Assembly (NCBI GenBank): GCA_044353855.1
Contig: JBILBF010000001.1
Coordinates: 124,001 to 188,000, forward strand
DNA: 64,000 nt
Origin: UKL13-3 sp044353855
GTDB taxonomy: Bacteria; Bacteroidota; Bacteroidia; UKL13-3
Direction of reading: 5' to 3'
A model generated the notes under the pieces. That model searched no databases, was not told the origin of the DNA, and worked only from the letters and a program-made list of their open reading frames with translations. A program made the position numbers and the translations under genes. Below are positions 35,591-44,720 of the stretch, piece after piece (positions within the stretch are counted from its first letter, which is position 1; every line of letters starts with the position of its first letter).

Positions 35591-37388
35591 GTATATTTTT
35601 TAATGACTTCTCCCAAATATAGGGCATAATAGCTTTCCAAGCATTTTCACCATCCATAAATGATGCATTAGGATTTTGTTGTACAGAATGGATTTTACGT
35701 TGCACCTCAACTTTATTAATGAGTTCGGCATTGTTAAAATCTACAGAATGTATTTCGTCATTAATCCACGTTTTTAATGGCCCTTTTATCCACTCTGTAA
35801 ATGGAGAGTTAAATCCAATTTTAGCTTTACGATATACTATATCTTCGGGTGCAAAGGGTTTAATGGCATCGCGTACAATTGCTTTGCTATATCCATTCCT
35901 AACTTTAGAACTCCATGGAATACTAAAAGCAAAATTTACAATCCGATAATCCAAAAATGGCATGCGAATTTCTACACCATTAATCATCGAATACCGATCA
36001 TAGTTTCGAAGCAAAGTAGGAAGTATGGTTTCAAAAGTAGATTGGTACAATAAATTATTTAAGTAATCTAAATTCCCATGAACTTTTGTATTTTTAACCA
36101 TACTTATTAACGCATTATACGTATTGGTTCCAGCATCATATAAATAGGAGTTCTTTTTGAGTAACGTATCTCTATAAGTTTGAATAATTTGATGCATCTT
36201 TATTGGATTGGGTAATGCATCATTTAACGCTTTGGTAAATTGAAATGGATACCCTGCAAACAATTCATCACTACCATGTCCATCCAATGTAACAGTTGTA
36301 CCATTTGCTTTAACTTGATTGTATAACTGAATAAAAGGAATAGGTGAGGTGAGATATAACTCCTCAAACATATAGGTGTAATGAAAAATTTTATCGATGT
36401 TTATAAGAGGGTCAATTGATAAATAAGTAGCACCAATACCCAAATAATCTACTACTCTTTTGGCATATATACTTTCGTCAATTTCGCTTCCAGGAAACGT
36501 TGCAACATACGCATGTTGCCAATCGTGTTTAAATAGTAGTTCTTGTTTATTTTGTTGTTTGGCAACCATTGACATGGCTGTTATTGTTGCTGTAGAATCA
36601 AGCCCTCCACTCAAAGCTGTACCAATTTGAACATCGCTTCTCATGCGAATTTTACAAGCATCTAAAAATAAATACCGAAGATATTCTACTTGCTCTTCGT
36701 ATTTTTTAAACTGTGGCGTTTTATCATCAAAAACTGTCCAATATTTATGTATGAGTAGGTTGTCATTTTTAAATTGCCCATGGCTAGCAGCAGGAAATCT
36801 TTTTATCCCTTTGATTAAACAATGTTCGGTTGTTTCATAACTAAATACATCTTGAATAGCGAGTTGGATTATAGGCGTGTTTTTTTCTATTGAATCTAAT
36901 AATGGATACAATGCTTTCATTTCGGAAGCGAAAGCAAAACCATAAGAAGTGTTGGTGTAAAACAATGGCTTTTTACCCATTCTATCGCGTGATAAAAACA
37001 ATTCACGAGATTGTTTATTCCAAATAGCTAGTGCCCACATACCATTAAACTTAGTAAAGCACTTTTCGCCCCACTTATCAAATGCAGCCAAAACTACTTC
37101 TGTATCAGATGCAGATTTAAAGCGATAACCCAACACCTGCAACTCCGATTTAATTTCTAGGTAATTATAAATTTCACCATTAAAAGTGATTGCATATTTA
37201 TCTTCAAACAACATGGGTTGTTTTCCATTTTCGGTTAAATCAATAATGGATAATCTTCGATGACCTAAATTGATTCCATCTTCATACCATATACCAAAAC
37301 CATCTGGACCTCTATGTTCTAACTTAGACAAGCAGTATTCGAACTTCTCATGACTAATATTACCTACAACACCAAAAATTCCACACAT
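35583..37388 (-). CDS. asnB: Asparagine synthase (glutamine-hydrolysing) family protein
   Basis: 601 residues. The N-terminal class II amidotransferase domain starts MCGIFGVVG with nucleophile Cys2, then LEHRGPDGFGIW and TFNGEIYNY; the synthetase domain has the pyrophosphate loop ALSGGLDSTATITA and GHGSDELFAGYP. All catalytic residues are present. Within polysaccharide loci AsnB homologues often amidate an acidic sugar or other carboxylate rather than make asparagine; this is an inference from context. It is flanked by GT2 (overlap 8 bases) and an FkbM methyltransferase (9 bases). Confidence 0.9.
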   Translation of the reverse strand: MCGIFGVVGNISHEKFEYCLSKLEHRGPDGFGIWYEDGINLGHRRLSIIDLTENGKQPMLFEDKYAITFNGEIYNYLEIKSELQVLGYRFKSASDTEVVLAAFDKWGEKCFTKFNGMWALAIWNKQSRELFLSRDRMGKKPLFYTNTSYGFAFASEMKALYPLLDSIEKNTPIIQLAIQDVFSYETTEHCLIKGIKRFPAASHGQFKNDNLLIHKYWTVFDDKTPQFKKYEEQVEYLRYLFLDACKIRMRSDVQIGTALSGGLDSTATITAMSMVAKQQNKQELLFKHDWQHAYVATFPGSEIDESIYAKRVVDYLGIGATYLSIDPLINIDKIFHYTYMFEELYLTSPIPFIQLYNQVKANGTTVTLDGHGSDELFAGYPFQFTKALNDALPNPIKMHQIIQTYRDTLLKKNSYLYDAGTNTYNALISMVKNTKVHGNLDYLNNLLYQSTFETILPTLLRNYDRYSMINGVEIRMPFLDYRIVNFAFSIPWSSKVRNGYSKAIVRDAIKPFAPEDIVYRKAKIGFNSPFTEWIKGPLKTWINDEIHSVDFNNAELINKVEVQRKIHSVQQNPNASFMDGENAWKAIMPYIWEKSLKNIHG

Positions 37389-37397
37389 AACGTTACT

Positions 37398-38168
37398 TTA
37401 TTTTAAAACAGCCAAATAATTTACGCTCAAAAAAATCTCATTTTGTTCGGAGTATTTTTTGATTTCAAACAATCCATTTTTCAAGATACGGTATACTTTA
37501 TAATTACCCGAAAGCAGCTCGAAAAAATCTTTGAAATAAGTTCGAGAATCAATATTAGTACCTCCACATTCAAATTGTATATAGTTTATTTTTTTCGCTG
37601 AGATCATTTCGTTTGCACCTTTTAATGCGCTTAATTCATGTCCTTCAATATCTAATTTTAGTAATAGAATTGTTGAAATATGATGTTGTTTGCAATACAC
37701 ATCAACAGTAGAAATTTGTATAGTTTCTTTATGGTCAAGTTTAATTCCATAATGCTCAATTTTTCGATCATACACAGATGCTAAACCAGAACCTTCGCTA
37801 TTTGAATATAATGTAAGTGACGTTTCTTGATCTCCCATTCCAACATTATTGGCTATCAAATTTTCTATCCCTTTTGTGTTGTTTGTAAAAACTGAAAACG
37901 TGTGAACCGAAGGCTCAAAAGCATGGATAGTAATATTATTTGAAAATATAGAACGTATAGCTTCTGTGTAACCTCCTTTATTACCACCCACATCAAAAAT
38001 TACACCGGAAGTGTTGTTGTTCATTTTGCAAATATGTTGTAGTACAAAAAGTTCTCCGCTATCCTTATAGTCACCATTATTAGCATAGTTCATACCTTTT
38101 AAAGCGTAAAGCTGAATCTTTGCTAATACTTTTTGAACAAATACCGAACTGATTATTTTTTGAAACAT
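37398..38168 (-). CDS. FkbM-family methyltransferase
   Basis: 256 residues. VIFDVGGNKGGYTEAIRS is the SAM-binding motif, IHAFEPSVHTF is motif II, and ILLLKLDIEGHELSALKGA with YIQFECGG are FkbM signatures. FkbM enzymes make O-methyl groups, often on sugars in surface glycans. A second family member sits at 41052-41810, so the glycan may be methylated at two places. Confidence 0.88.
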   Translation of the reverse strand: MFQKIISSVFVQKVLAKIQLYALKGMNYANNGDYKDSGELFVLQHICKMNNNTSGVIFDVGGNKGGYTEAIRSIFSNNITIHAFEPSVHTFSVFTNNTKGIENLIANNVGMGDQETSLTLYSNSEGSGLASVYDRKIEHYGIKLDHKETIQISTVDVYCKQHHISTILLLKLDIEGHELSALKGANEMISAKKINYIQFECGGTNIDSRTYFKDFFELLSGNYKVYRILKNGLFEIKKYSEQNEIFLSVNYLAVLK

Positions 38169-38180
38169 AGTGCACTTTTT

Positions 38181-38993
38181 TTAGGATGGTATAGTAATCC
38201 AATCGGGGTGAACGATTCCGGCTGGATATTCTTTATGTATTTTAAGGCCTAACCAATATTTTGGGGCTATTACTTTTTGAACGGTTGTATTTAAATATGC
38301 TCCCCACCACGAGAATGAACTATTGGCCAATACCAAATAATCGGCTTGCAGGATAAGTTGAAAATCGACAATTTCTGAGTTTTTTTCGGCATATAAGGCG
38401 TTAGCAAAATGAAAATTATCTTTTACAAATTCTATATCATCGCTTAAAAAAAGTACGTTGCTGGTAGCTGTTGGAAGCTGATTTAATGCTTGTTCATAAT
38501 ATGATAATGGTAATGTTAAATTGATACCCCCAACATGGTCGCCACCGAATGTAACATAGTCTGTACGCCTCACATGTACCACAATGGTCGGCTTTTCGTT
38601 TTGCACAAAATCTTTTATGTGTATTTGGTAAGCTGGTTTTATGGTTAACTCCTGTTTAAGTTCTGATTGCATTTGCGAATGATGGTAACTAGCCGATTGG
38701 TAAAATCCATCATAAATTGCATTATCACTTTCGTGATTAATATTAGTGTTAGGTTGTGCAAATTGGTCTTCAACAATTACTTTGGGAAAACCTCCATTTT
38801 TTACATAAAATACAATTGCTTTCCATCTATTTTGTAAAGGAGTATCTGCTTTAATTGTAAAGTACTTATCAGCATAAAAATCTTTCCTGTTCAGCAAAAA
38901 AAAGGGTGTATTGTATTTACGGCTCAATACTTTTGCATAGGCATATTGAAACAGTTGATTGCCTAAACGTCCTTGAATTTTTACACCCAACAT
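38181..38993 (-). CDS. Alpha-1,2-fucosyltransferase-type glycosyltransferase (GT11)
   Basis: 270 residues. GT11 hallmarks: GRLGNQLFQYAYAKVLS at the N-terminus, VHVRRTDYV (the HxRRxD motif for GDP-fucose), FLSDDIEFVK and LANSSFSWWGAYLN. Such enzymes transfer L-fucose from GDP-fucose. The genes for GDP-fucose (gmd, fcl) are not in the window, so supply must come from elsewhere, or the donor differs. Directly followed by the FkbM gene (12 bases). Confidence 0.88.
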   Translation of the reverse strand: MLGVKIQGRLGNQLFQYAYAKVLSRKYNTPFFLLNRKDFYADKYFTIKADTPLQNRWKAIVFYVKNGGFPKVIVEDQFAQPNTNINHESDNAIYDGFYQSASYHHSQMQSELKQELTIKPAYQIHIKDFVQNEKPTIVVHVRRTDYVTFGGDHVGGINLTLPLSYYEQALNQLPTATSNVLFLSDDIEFVKDNFHFANALYAEKNSEIVDFQLILQADYLVLANSSFSWWGAYLNTTVQKVIAPKYWLGLKIHKEYPAGIVHPDWITIPS

Positions 38994-38997
38994 TGGT

Positions 38998-39741
38998 TTA
39001 GTTTTTTACAAAATGAAACAATCCTGTACCAAATCCTTTTGTTGCATCATAGTTGTTTAGCAACTCACTTCCATAAATGTATTTTTCATCGGCAACTACA
39101 CAACCACTAAATAAATGTAAAATCTGTGTGCGTGTAAAAGCTCTATGTGCATTAAAATAAATTTTGCTGCCATCGTCAATAGGAACACTGATAACAATGT
39201 TTCCTTGAGGCTTGGTAACCCTTAATATTTCGGCAATAGCTTGTTCGCTACCCATCGCATTTATGGCATCACCATATCGTCCCAACCCAATATGTTCGAC
39301 TACACATATAGACGAAATTGATTCAATTGAATGATCGGGAAAGGGTAGTTTTAAAATATCTGCTTCTTTAAAATATAAGTTAGGCAGTTTTACATCAATG
39401 GTGCGAATATCCAAAAACGTAGTTTTAACAAACTGAGATAAAATACCCACAAACCCAACTTGGCTTCCTACATCAAAATGTTCCGTTGGTTTGTATTGAA
39501 AAACCCTACCTGCTGCCCAAGCATTTTGATAAAAATAAATATAGTCCATAGGGTTATCCGAGGTTTTATCGGTTACACATGGAAACAAATGAGATGTGGT
39601 GAGTTCAAAATTAGGATTGTTCTCTCGTTTGAGTTTGCGGTAATCGGCCATGTACCAAGCAATGCCTTTAACCATTGCAAAGGGTTTAAAAACGACATGT
39701 TGCCTAATAATTAATTTGAGAGCGTATAATAGTTGTTTCAT
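38998..39741 (-). CDS. DUF268 / methyltransferase-fold protein
   Basis: 247 residues. A SAM-fold-like region: HFDVGSQVGFVGILSQF, KEADILKLPFPDHSIESISS with ICVVEHIGLGRYGD, and RVTKPQGNIVISVPIDDG. The RYGD segment and the early NPMDYIYFYQNAWAAGR match the DUF268 family, which is linked to glycan loci; a methyltransferase role is likely but unproved. It overlaps the end of the flippase gene by 4 bases. Confidence 0.78.
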   Translation of the reverse strand: MKQLLYALKLIIRQHVVFKPFAMVKGIAWYMADYRKLKRENNPNFELTTSHLFPCVTDKTSDNPMDYIYFYQNAWAAGRVFQYKPTEHFDVGSQVGFVGILSQFVKTTFLDIRTIDVKLPNLYFKEADILKLPFPDHSIESISSICVVEHIGLGRYGDAINAMGSEQAIAEILRVTKPQGNIVISVPIDDGSKIYFNAHRAFTRTQILHLFSGCVVADEKYIYGSELLNNYDATKGFGTGLFHFVKN

Positions 39742-41048
39742 TTACGTAAGCATAATTTTCGGGCAAAATTAAAGTTTATGGTACATAATGCGATGCTCAC
39801 TACAAAAGTAGCAGCAACAGCTCCTGCAATTCCATATGAAGGAATAAACAACATGCACAGCAAAATATTTAATATGGCCGAAAGAATGGATAAAAAGATA
39901 GAATAATAGTTTTTGTTGAAATAAATAAAGTAGTTGGCAAATAACGCAGAGATGGATTGTATTATTTGGGTGAGCAACATAATAGGCATAATGGGCAATA
40001 TGGCTTTATACTCTGGTTTAATAATTTGAAACTGAATAAGGCCTACAGTTAGCAAAAACATAGCAATTGAAAATCCAATGAGCAACAAGGTAATTTTTTT
40101 AGTTGCTCGAATGGTTCTTTCGTAGTTGGCCATTTTATCTTTTTCTTTATAAAAAAAAGGCAATAGCGAATTTTGAAAGGCTGCGAAAATTAAATAGATA
40201 ATACCCGACAAAACAATACCTAATGTATAAATTCCTAATTCTTCGTGTGAACGGTATTGCTCTATAAATTTACGATCAGCAAGAGAATAAAATACCCCTA
40301 TAATTCCGCTAAACATTGCAGGCAAGCCTATGTACAAAGCATTTTTAACATACGTAATATTAAACCTAAACGAAATATGTTTAAAATAAATGAAAAGAAA
40401 GGGTAACAGAATTAAGGTTTCAACGATATAGTTGTATTGAATACGAACCAAAATATTATCGCCAATATCGAGTTTCATAAACGCAATAACCACCAAATTA
40501 ACCACTACCAACTTGAGAATATTTTGGAGTTGATAATATTTAATTTGTTCGCTGGTCATAAAATAATTGTATACCATTAAACTGTAAATACTATTTACTA
40601 CTCCCAAAATAATCCAAGGGCGATATGCGGTATAATCAATAGGCTGTTCGAATAAAAATGAAACAACCAATACATCGGCTTGCGTAACAAACAACAATGA
40701 AAGTGTAACCACAAGGGCCACACTTAAAAAGGCATTGATGCTAAAAATATAAGAACCTCTTTCAGTTGTTGGAATATCGTGGTATTGTTTGGTTTGGGCT
40801 ACATACATTCCAAAATTGAGCGCCATCGAAAACACCGCAATAATATTAATAAGGTAACCATACACGCCATATTCCTCAACCGACATCAGACGGATATATA
40901 TTGGGTAAAAGAAAAACATTCCTCCTTTTACCAAAATATCCAAACTTAAAATATTGGCAAACCGATTGGTGAGCTCATTATTTTTGTAATACTTTACGTA
41001 AATATCCTTTATAAAATCGGGTGTTATGGAAAGAGCGAATTGTTTCAC
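39738..41048 (-). CDS. Polysaccharide flippase (Wzx/MATE-like)
   Basis: 436 residues with about 12-14 hydrophobic segments and little soluble sequence. ILSLDILVKGGMFFFYPIYI and YLINIIAVFSMALNFGMYVA near the start, and DRKFIEQYRSHEELGIYTLG in the middle, match the PST/MOP family of lipid-linked oligosaccharide flippases. It would move the undecaprenyl-linked repeat unit across the inner membrane. No Wzy polymerase or ligase is recognisable in the window. Confidence 0.85.
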   Translation of the reverse strand: MKQFALSITPDFIKDIYVKYYKNNELTNRFANILSLDILVKGGMFFFYPIYIRLMSVEEYGVYGYLINIIAVFSMALNFGMYVAQTKQYHDIPTTERGSYIFSINAFLSVALVVTLSLLFVTQADVLVVSFLFEQPIDYTAYRPWIILGVVNSIYSLMVYNYFMTSEQIKYYQLQNILKLVVVNLVVIAFMKLDIGDNILVRIQYNYIVETLILLPFLFIYFKHISFRFNITYVKNALYIGLPAMFSGIIGVFYSLADRKFIEQYRSHEELGIYTLGIVLSGIIYLIFAAFQNSLLPFFYKEKDKMANYERTIRATKKITLLLIGFSIAMFLLTVGLIQFQIIKPEYKAILPIMPIMLLTQIIQSISALFANYFIYFNKNYYSIFLSILSAILNILLCMLFIPSYGIAGAVAATFVVSIALCTINFNFARKLCLRK

Positions 41049-41051
41049 AGC

Positions 41052-41810
41052 CTACCCAATATTGGAAACATAAATATCACCAAACTGCGATGCCACAAAT
41101 TCGGGCGAATCAATCATTTGTTTCATTTGAGAAACTGTAATCCATTGTTGCAAGGCCAATTGCATGGTTTCGCCAATACAATAATTACATATAGCGGAAG
41201 GATTGATAGCAAACAGCAAATCCAAACATTCTTTTAGGCTAGCCGATTGCTCAGGAACTGCATATTCAAAACTGATATAATCAATTGCTTGGGTTAAACC
41301 ACTCAAGACATTTTTTTCGTAACCTTCTACATCAATTTTAGCAAATTTGGGTTTTCCGTATTTTTCAATAAGGGCATCAAAAGTGGTCATGGTTATTGTT
41401 TCCGACTTGTCCCATGCTGTACCTTTAAAACGATCTTCTTTTGTTTTTTCTATCCACTCTTCACTAAATGTAGACAAAACAGTATTATCAGAAATATGCA
41501 TAGCTTTAGTTCCTGCTCGGGCATCAACACCTTTGGGCTCTATGGAAATGTTGGATCCGAAACGTATCTTCAATATATGTATACATTTGGGTTGAGGCTC
41601 TACAGCTATAACCTTAGCGCCAATTTCCAACAAAGGCACAATTCGGTTACCTACATTAGCACCAATATCAAATACCAAATCATTGGATTTTACAAATTGG
41701 GAGTATAATGTTTTAATAGATTGATGATGTACTAAGTCTATTTTGTAGACACCCATCCCTAAAATTTTTTTTATATTTTCTTTAATTGTTTGAAACATTC
41801 TAAATATCAT
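41052..41810 (-). CDS. FkbM-family methyltransferase
   Basis: 252 residues. LVFDIGANVGNRIVPLLEIG is motif I, VIAVEPQPKCI motif II, and PKFAKIDVEGYEKNVLSGL with ISFEYAVP are FkbM signatures. First gene of the minus-strand polysaccharide set, 3 bases before the flippase. Substrate unknown. A poor TATTATTG box at 41834-41841 could serve as its -7 element. Confidence 0.87.
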   Translation of the reverse strand: MIFRMFQTIKENIKKILGMGVYKIDLVHHQSIKTLYSQFVKSNDLVFDIGANVGNRIVPLLEIGAKVIAVEPQPKCIHILKIRFGSNISIEPKGVDARAGTKAMHISDNTVLSTFSEEWIEKTKEDRFKGTAWDKSETITMTTFDALIEKYGKPKFAKIDVEGYEKNVLSGLTQAIDYISFEYAVPEQSASLKECLDLLFAINPSAICNYCIGETMQLALQQWITVSQMKQMIDSPEFVASQFGDIYVSNIG

Positions 41811-41915
41811 TTTAAGATAACCCTACTAACACGCAATAATACCAATAATTGCTGATAAAATAAAAGGGTTGTAGATGCTACTATTATATGATATCAATAG
41901 TGATGTATACACATA

Positions 41916-41945
41916 AAAAAACCCGACCAATCTGTCGGGTTTTTT
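41916..41945 (-). terminator. Intrinsic terminator after pnp
   Basis: Perfect 12-base arms (AAAAAACCCGAC, 41916-41927, and GTCGGGTTTTTT, 41934-41945) with a 6-base loop. It lies 17 bases past the pnp stop and ends in a T run on the minus strand; the symmetry would also let it act on plus-strand transcripts. Confidence 0.9.
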
Positions 41946-41962
41946 GTGTTAGTATGCCTTCC

Positions 41963-44119
41963 TTAAGCTTGAGTTGGTGCTGCAGGTGCGGCACTTTCTG
42001 GCTTGGGCGGGCGAGGCAACAACGCTTTACGCGAAAGTTTTGCCTTACCTGTTTTTTTGTCTATTTCAATCAACTTCACTTTTATTTCTTCGCCAACTTG
42101 CAATACGCCTTCCATGGTAGGTAAACGCTCCCAGCTCACTTCCGAAATATGCAATAACCCATCTTTACCTGGCATAAATTCTACAAATGCTCCAAAATCA
42201 ACAATGGTTTTTACTTTACCTACATACTCTTCGCCAACGGTTGGAACAGCTACAATACCTTTAACAATATTCATTGCTTTTTGCAATGCCTCGCCATTGG
42301 TTGCTGCTATTTCTACAATACCATTGTTTCCAACTTCAGTAATCGAAATGGTAGCGCCTGTATCTTTTTGAATTCCTTGAATTACTTTTCCTCCAGGTCC
42401 GATAACTGCACCAATATATTCTTTATCAATTACCAATGTTTCGATACGTGGAGCATGTGGTTTGTAATCAGAAGCTGGTTTCGAAATGGTTTTGTTCATT
42501 TCGCCCATAATATGCAAACGACCTTTTTTAGCTTGCATCAATGCCTCTTCCACCATTTCCCAACGCAACCCATTTATTTTAATATCCATTTGGCAAGCCA
42601 CAATACCTTTGCTGGTACCTACAACTTTAAAATCCATATCACCCAAATGATCTTCATCACCTAAGATATCAGATAATACAGAGTACTTACCTGTTTTTTC
42701 GTCCGATATTAAACCCATTGCAATACCACTTACGGCATCTTTTACTTTAATACCAGCATCCATTAATGCAAGTGAACCTGCACAAACAGTAGCCATTGAT
42801 GACGAACCATTAGACTCTAGAATATCAGAAACAATACGAATGGTATAAGGACTTTCCAACAAACTTGGCAATACACGTTTTAATCCGCGTAAGGCTAAAT
42901 TACCATGTCCAATTTCACGTCTTCCTGGGCCACGGTTTGGTTTTACCTCACCCGTACTAAACGAAGGAAAATTATAGTGCAATAAAAACTTTGCGTAACC
43001 AGAATTCATTGGAGCATCTAATAATTGTTCATCCAATTTGGTTCCTAACGTTACAGTGGTTAACGATTGTGTTTCGCCACGGGTAAACACTGCCGAACCG
43101 TGTGCACCTGGTAAATAATTTACCTCACTCCAAATAGGGCGAACTTCATCTAATTCGCGACCATCCAAACGAGTCTTTTCGTTCAAAATCATGGCACGAA
43201 CAGCATCATATTCTACATCATGAAAATATTTATTGGATAAAAATTTATCCAACACAGTTCCTTCTGGTAAAGTTGCTTTAAACTCTTCGCGAATAGCTTT
43301 AAATGCTGCGCTACGATCCGATTTAGGTAATTTTGATTTAGCTACTGCATACACTTTATCGTAAGCAAATGCGGTAATTTGTTGTTGCAACGCTTCATCT
43401 GAACGTTCGTGGTTATATGTACGAGTAGCTTTGCGGCCACCCAATAGTTCGCATAATTCCCATTGGGCTTTACATTGAGCAATAATTGCATCATGCGCAA
43501 AACGCATAGCTTTTACCATATCTTCTTCGGTAATTTCAGCCATTTCGCCTTCTACCATGTTCAAGTCCTTTTCAGTACCTGCTACCATCAAATCGATATC
43601 GGCAAGTTCCAATTCGCTAATGGTTGGGTTAATTTTAAACTCACCATTGATACGCGCTACACGAACTTCTGATATTGGACCATTAAAGGGAATATCGCTT
43701 ACCATTAAAGCTGCCGAGGCTGCAAGGCCTACAAGGCAATCAGGATTTAAGTTTTTATCGGCTGAAATAAGTTGAATCATTACTTGCGTATCAGCATGAA
43801 AATCTTCAGGAAACAATGGGCGAATGGCACGATCTACCAAACGACTAACCAATACTTCATAATCTGATAATTTTGCTTCACGTCTGTAAAAACTTCCGGG
43901 AATGCGACCTACTGCTGCAAATTTTTCTTGATAATCTACCGTAAGTGGCATAAAATCTACATCTTCTTTGGCCTCTTTGGCTGCAACGGCTGTAGCTAAT
44001 AACATGGTATCACCCATTTTTACGACTACCGATCCGTCAGCTTGTTTTGCTAGTTTACCTGTTTCGATTGAAATCTCTCTTCCATCACCTAAGGTAAAGG
44101 TTTTTGTTGTTGCTTTCAT
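41963..44119 (-). CDS. pnp: Polyribonucleotide nucleotidyltransferase (PNPase)
   Basis: 718 residues. It degrades RNA 3' to 5' with phosphate. Two RNase PH domains (about 1-220 and 310-545; GPGRREIGHGNLALRGLKRV is in the second), a KH domain (EYIGAVIGPGGKVIQGI) and an S1 domain (GKVKTIVDFGAFVEFMPGKDG, shortened here as FVEFMPGKDGLLHISEV) are in the usual order. The tail ends in Ala/Pro (APAAPTQA). rpsO lies just upstream, the classical rpsO-pnp arrangement, with a hairpin between. Confidence 0.96.
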   Translation of the reverse strand: MKATTKTFTLGDGREISIETGKLAKQADGSVVVKMGDTMLLATAVAAKEAKEDVDFMPLTVDYQEKFAAVGRIPGSFYRREAKLSDYEVLVSRLVDRAIRPLFPEDFHADTQVMIQLISADKNLNPDCLVGLAASAALMVSDIPFNGPISEVRVARINGEFKINPTISELELADIDLMVAGTEKDLNMVEGEMAEITEEDMVKAMRFAHDAIIAQCKAQWELCELLGGRKATRTYNHERSDEALQQQITAFAYDKVYAVAKSKLPKSDRSAAFKAIREEFKATLPEGTVLDKFLSNKYFHDVEYDAVRAMILNEKTRLDGRELDEVRPIWSEVNYLPGAHGSAVFTRGETQSLTTVTLGTKLDEQLLDAPMNSGYAKFLLHYNFPSFSTGEVKPNRGPGRREIGHGNLALRGLKRVLPSLLESPYTIRIVSDILESNGSSSMATVCAGSLALMDAGIKVKDAVSGIAMGLISDEKTGKYSVLSDILGDEDHLGDMDFKVVGTSKGIVACQMDIKINGLRWEMVEEALMQAKKGRLHIMGEMNKTISKPASDYKPHAPRIETLVIDKEYIGAVIGPGGKVIQGIQKDTGATISITEVGNNGIVEIAATNGEALQKAMNIVKGIVAVPTVGEEYVGKVKTIVDFGAFVEFMPGKDGLLHISEVSWERLPTMEGVLQVGEEIKVKLIEIDKKTGKAKLSRKALLPRPPKPESAAPAAPTQA

Positions 44120-44200
44120 TTTTGTTATGATTTTCCTCTTGCCGCTTACTGCTAAAAATACATACCAACACGGCTAATTGGCTTGCATCTTAAAAAACAA

Positions 44201-44222
44201 AAGCAGGACAAATGTCCTGCTT
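44201..44222 (-). terminator. rpsO-pnp intergenic hairpin (intrinsic terminator or attenuator)
   Basis: AAGCAGGAC (44201-44209) pairs with GTCCTGCTT (44214-44222) over a 4-base loop; on the minus strand it is followed by TTGTTTTTTAAG. It lies about 93 bases after the rpsO stop and about 80 before the pnp ATG. Confidence 0.75.
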
Positions 44223-44314
44223 ATTGTACTGTGTTTTAAAAAATTGAGAATTGAATACACGAAATTGGATAGCATCCACAATCGGTCATCCACAGACTAC
44301 AATTTTTCATTTTT

Positions 44315-44590
44315 TTACTTACGAATTTCAAGTTCTTTGATAATCGCACGGTAACGGAAAATGTCTTCGCGGATTAAATAATCCAATAAGGCACGTCTCT
44401 TACCTACCAATTTCACTAAGCTTAATTCAGCTGAGAAATCTTTTTTGTTAATTTTCAAATGTCCGGTGATGTGGTTGATGCGATGCGTAAACAAAGCGAT
44501 CTGACTCTCAGCCGAACCCGTGTCTGATTTAGACTTGGCTCTACCGTACTGTTCGAAAACTTCTTGTTTTCTTTCTGTGGTCAAATACAT
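44315..44590 (-). CDS. rpsO: 30S ribosomal protein S15
   Basis: 91 residues. It binds 16S rRNA early in 30S assembly. Recognised by KSKSDTGSAESQIALFTHR, the HL...KKDFSAELSLVKLVGKRRALLDYL core and the end IIKELEIRK. A promoter with a full-length spacer precedes it at 44621-44652, and the hairpin at 44201-44222 separates it from pnp. Confidence 0.97.
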   Translation of the reverse strand: MYLTTERKQEVFEQYGRAKSKSDTGSAESQIALFTHRINHITGHLKINKKDFSAELSLVKLVGKRRALLDYLIREDIFRYRAIIKELEIRK

Positions 44591-44620
44591 AATGATTTTA
44601 TTGTTTTAATAAATGAGGCG

Positions 44621-44652
44621 CAATGATACAGCTAAAATCACAATTTGCCAAA
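44621..44652 (-). promoter_or_regulatory. Putative promoter of rpsO
   Basis: Minus strand TTTG (44652-44649), 20 bases, TATCATTG (44628-44621), one mismatch from TAnnTTTG. The rpsO ATG is 30 bases downstream. Confidence 0.5.
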
Positions 44653-44720
44653 CTTTAAAGCCAATTTATCCTGACTTTTAAAATGCTCCCATTTATCCAT
44701 GAAAAATGTATTATTGAAAG

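Noticed and set aside
41834..41841. TATTATTG as a promoter for the first FkbM gene
   Set aside because: One mismatch in the box and no TTG at the right distance.
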